This document shows positions 61,331 to 64,000 of a DNA stretch of 64,000 nt, piece after piece. A model generated the notes under the pieces. It saw only the letters and a list, made by a program, of their open reading frames with translations. It ran no database searches and was not told where the DNA came from. Each line of letters opens with the position of its first letter. Within the stretch, counting starts at the first letter, position 1. A program made the position numbers and the translations under genes. Origin of the DNA: Diadophis punctatus similis (Eukaryota > Chordata > Lepidosauria > Squamata > Dipsadidae); NCBI GenBank assembly GCA_023053685.1, contig JALIGW010000014.1, positions 18,383,308 to 18,447,307 on the forward strand. Direction: 5' to 3'.

Positions 61331-61524
61331 ATATTAATATGATATATTGAGAAATATATTTCTCTGAAAAGGCCACTTTGTACTTGCTTTACCAAGTTCA
61401 AAAGCTACTTTTAAGGAAAAGAATAGCCAAGGTTTGAATGAAAAAAGGCTAATTTGGTGCTGGACTAGAAACCGGGAGACTCTGAGGTTTGAAAGGGTTC
61501 CCTGAATTTGGGAAATATTGGATC
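61331..61524. other. No gene seen
   Basis: Short non-coding stretch between microsatellite and LINE tail. Confidence 0.5.
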
Positions 61525-61735
61525 TGTGTGTCTTGTATGTTGCTTGTATCCTTACGATTTATTTTCATATTGTTTCCTGATTACTTATTTGAACCCTATG
61601 ACAACCATTCTTGACAAATGTATCTTTTCTTTTATGTACACTGAGAACATATGCACCAAAGACAAATTCCTTGTGTGTCCAATCACACTTAGCCAATAAA
61701 GAATTCTATTCTATTCTATTCTATTCTCTCATTCT
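61525..61735 (+). mobile_element. LINE 3' end with short (ATTCT)n tail
   Basis: Same 3' end as at 19937 and 35215, ending 'taaagaattc' followed by about 25 bp of ATTCT. Confidence 0.87.
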
Positions 61736-62444
61736 AACTGACCTCACAGGGTTGTTGTGAGGAAAATAGGAGGCAGGAGTTGTATAAATGAAAGGCAGGA
61801 TGCAAATCTAATTATAGTAAAATTGGATATTTGAGAAACGTTTCATTTGTGGCTCATTCCCTTGACCTCCTTGTCTACTCTATAGGATGGGAAGATGTAG
61901 AACCCATCCAAAAACTAACCAGGTTTGCTTTGCTTAGCCAGGATGCCCAGATAAGTCATCCAGCAGTTTCTGCTACCTGATAAATTGAATGATGTTTGCA
62001 CAAGCTATTTCCTTGTTTTCTTATCTAATGCTTCAATCTGTTTTGCTGCTTGTATCTTTTAAATGGCTGGCATTGATCTGAATTCTTTTCTCCCTTTTTC
62101 TTTTGCCTACCATGTTGTGCTTTTAAGTAAATGTCAGTCCTGGACATGTTTTATTTAAAGGAAAGCTGCAAAGCCTTGAGGCAAAATGAGAGAATCCCAA
62201 CCTATGAGAGCTTGAAAGGAGCTCTGTAGCTATTCACTTCTTTGCAGTCCAAATAAGGACTCTATCTTCTATATTCAGCTTATATCCCCCCTACCTCCTT
62301 TCATCTTGGAACTTAAGGAGAGAGATGTACAGTCTCTCATCACTTAATGAGGTTTAGCAAGGAGCCTGCATCTACAAGGAGGAGCCCTCAGCCTGGGACC
62401 CTAAATTCAAGTCTTATTGAGTTCGGATAGAAGTTCAACTAAGT
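61736..62444. other. No gene seen
   Basis: Unique-looking non-coding sequence with no open frame over 60 codons. Confidence 0.5.
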
Positions 62445-62635
62445 TTAACTAAGCAACCTAGAACTAAGAATAAAATTTCCTGACAGTTAGGACAAGTAAC
62501 CAGTGAAAACATCTTGCCTCCAGAAGTTGTGGGTGCTCCTACATTGGAAGTTTTAAAGAAGCTATTGGACAACCATTTGTCTGAAGTGGTATAGGTTTCC
62601 TGCCTCTAAGGTCCCTTCCAACTCTGTTATTCTAA
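62445..62635 (+). mobile_element. CR1 LINE 3' end
   Basis: From 'agcaacctagaactaagaat' to 'cccttccaactctgttattc'. Confidence 0.83.
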
Positions 62636-62763
62636 TTCAAAGTCTAAGTATGAGCAGCTGCAAGCTGCGATTGTGTGAGATTTCAATTCAATTCAGAGAT
62701 TGAATTCCAAGGCATTTGTTTACAACATAGGACATAGAATAATAGAGTAAGAAGGGATTTCAG

Positions 62764-62989
62764 TACTGTAATTAGGAAAATTCTGGAATGTGCAGAATCA
62801 GATAAACTGACAATGGAACTAAAAGGAAAGGAGGACTCTGAGTATTATGAAATTTGGAATACATTTATGATTGGTACAAAAAATGAAAACAAAAATGACT
62901 AACATAGGATATATACAATATCACATATATGAGATTATGAATAATTATTTCTGAGAAATATTTGGAAAAATCAGGTTATTATATTGTAC

Positions 62990-63078
<89 letters not shown>

Positions 63079-63556
63079 ATATAATATAATATAATATAAT
63101 ATAATATAATATAATATAATATAATATAATATAATATAATATAATATAATATTATATTATATTATATTATATTATATTATATTATATTATATTATATTAT
63201 AATATTATATTATATTATATTATATTATATTATATTATATTATATTATATTATATAGAAGAATTTTACCTTTTATATCCTGGCTTTCTTTAATATCTATC
63301 AATATTTATTATATAATATTTGTTATACAAATATTTAAAACAAAGGAATTAAAAATTATATAGATATCAACTGTCAATCTAAAATTGCTGTAAGATAACC
63401 ATAGAGGTTGAAGTTTACAGCTGTATGTGCTTTTTATGTTTGCTTTGTATTTGTTGTTGTTTTTTCTTTTTTCTTTTCTTCTTTTTTGTATTTTTTTAAC
63501 CATGTAAATAACTTAATAAAACTTAATAAAACTTAATAAAATTATTTTTTTTAAAA
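62764..63556 (+). mobile_element. 5'-truncated L1 LINE with 15-bp target duplication
   Basis: The duplication aagaagggatttcag (62749-62763 and 63557-63571) is perfect. The insert starts within the last codons of ORF2, ILECAESDKLTMELKGKED then SEYYEIWNTFMIGTKNENKN and a stop. A 3' UTR follows that contains a 265-bp AT repeat and ends with three AACTTAATAA-like units and an A-rich tail. Confidence 0.88.
62990..63257. repeat. (TA)n then inverted (ATAAT)n/(ATTAT)n array
   Basis: About 80 bp of TA is followed by about 80 bp of ATAAT units and about 100 bp of ATTAT units. The last two blocks are reverse complements and can fold into a hairpin. It lies inside the L1 3' UTR. Confidence 0.95.
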
Positions 63557-64000
63557 AAGAAGGGATTTCAGAGATTTTCTAGTCCAACCCCCCCCTGCTC
63601 GAGCGAGAGACCCTATACCATTTCAGACAAATGATTGTCCACTGTCTTTTTGAAAGCCCTCGATGATGGAGCACCCCAACTTCTGAATGCATGTTATTCC
63701 ATTGCTTAGTTGCTTTCACTGTTAGGAAATTTCTCCTTAGTTCTAGGTTGCTTCTCTCCTTGGTTAGTTTCCATCCATTGCTTCTTGTCTTGCCTTCTGG
63801 TGCTTTGGAAAATAGGTTGACCCCTCTCTTCTTTGTGGCAGCCCCTCAAATATTGGAACACTATCATGTCACCCCGAGTCATTCTTTTAATTAAACTAGC
63901 CAAACCCAATTCCTGCAACAGTTCTTCATATGTTTTAGCCTTCAGTCCCCTAATCACTTTGTTACTCTTCTCTGCACTTTTTCCACAGTTTCCAGAGTTG

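Larger units (their letters stand above)
62735..64000 (-). mobile_element. CR1 LINE 3' region split by an L1
   Basis: A minus-strand CR1 begins at about 62735-62763 and continues at 63572-64000, where it encodes MIRGLKAKTYEELLQELGLA. It runs off the window end. The L1 copy lies between. Confidence 0.85.

Overview
This window is vertebrate nuclear DNA, almost certainly from a snake. Three things point there: tRNA-derived SINEs of squamate type, many CR1 LINE 3' ends, and LINE 3' ends that run directly into (ATTCT)n arrays (the snake CR1/L3 AATAG microsatellite pattern). Most of the 64 kb is repeat. Only two ordinary host gene parts can be named, and every open frame over 150 codons lies in a microsatellite, a transposon or GC-rich promoter DNA.

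Host genes. A CpG island at about 4.4-6.5 kb carries the first coding exon of SLC16A2 (MCT8, thyroid hormone transporter) on the minus strand, with its conserved splice donor. Everything to its left is SLC16A2 intron 1. At 17574-18378 (+) is one exon of a FIP1-like pre-mRNA 3'-end processing factor, interrupted by a 638-bp hAT-type element. The SLC16A2 neighbourhood makes FIP1L2 the best name, the gene that lies in the non-mammalian counterpart of the X-inactivation centre. A second CpG island at about 42.0-43.4 kb marks the promoter of a gene I could not identify.

Mobile DNA. At least eight non-autonomous DNA transposon families can be delimited here, many with exact 8-bp target duplications, often with TA in the middle (hAT, Buster-like). 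I call them A to J by terminal sequence. They sit among CR1, L3/L2-like and L1 LINE fragments, SINEs, a candidate solo LTR and long microsatellites. Nesting gives a relative age order: families H and D inserted into A copies; F, G and E inserted into CR1 copies; one E copy inserted into an F copy.

Main discovery. Several of these elements carry what look like captured host promoters and first exons. H (14563-16136) carries an intact intermediate-filament first exon of 116 codons, with TATA box and splice donor. D (29274-30802) carries a well-formed 51-codon exon with a strong start context and donor. E, in two copies, carries a short signal-peptide-like exon with donor. J2 (54907-55757) carries repeated, inverted exon-plus-donor modules. 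In H, D, J2 and one F copy the internal DNA is arranged as inverted duplications. This resembles the Pack-TYPE transposons of plants, but in a vertebrate and in several hAT-like families. The E copy in the FIP1-like exon shows that such elements also land in coding sequence.
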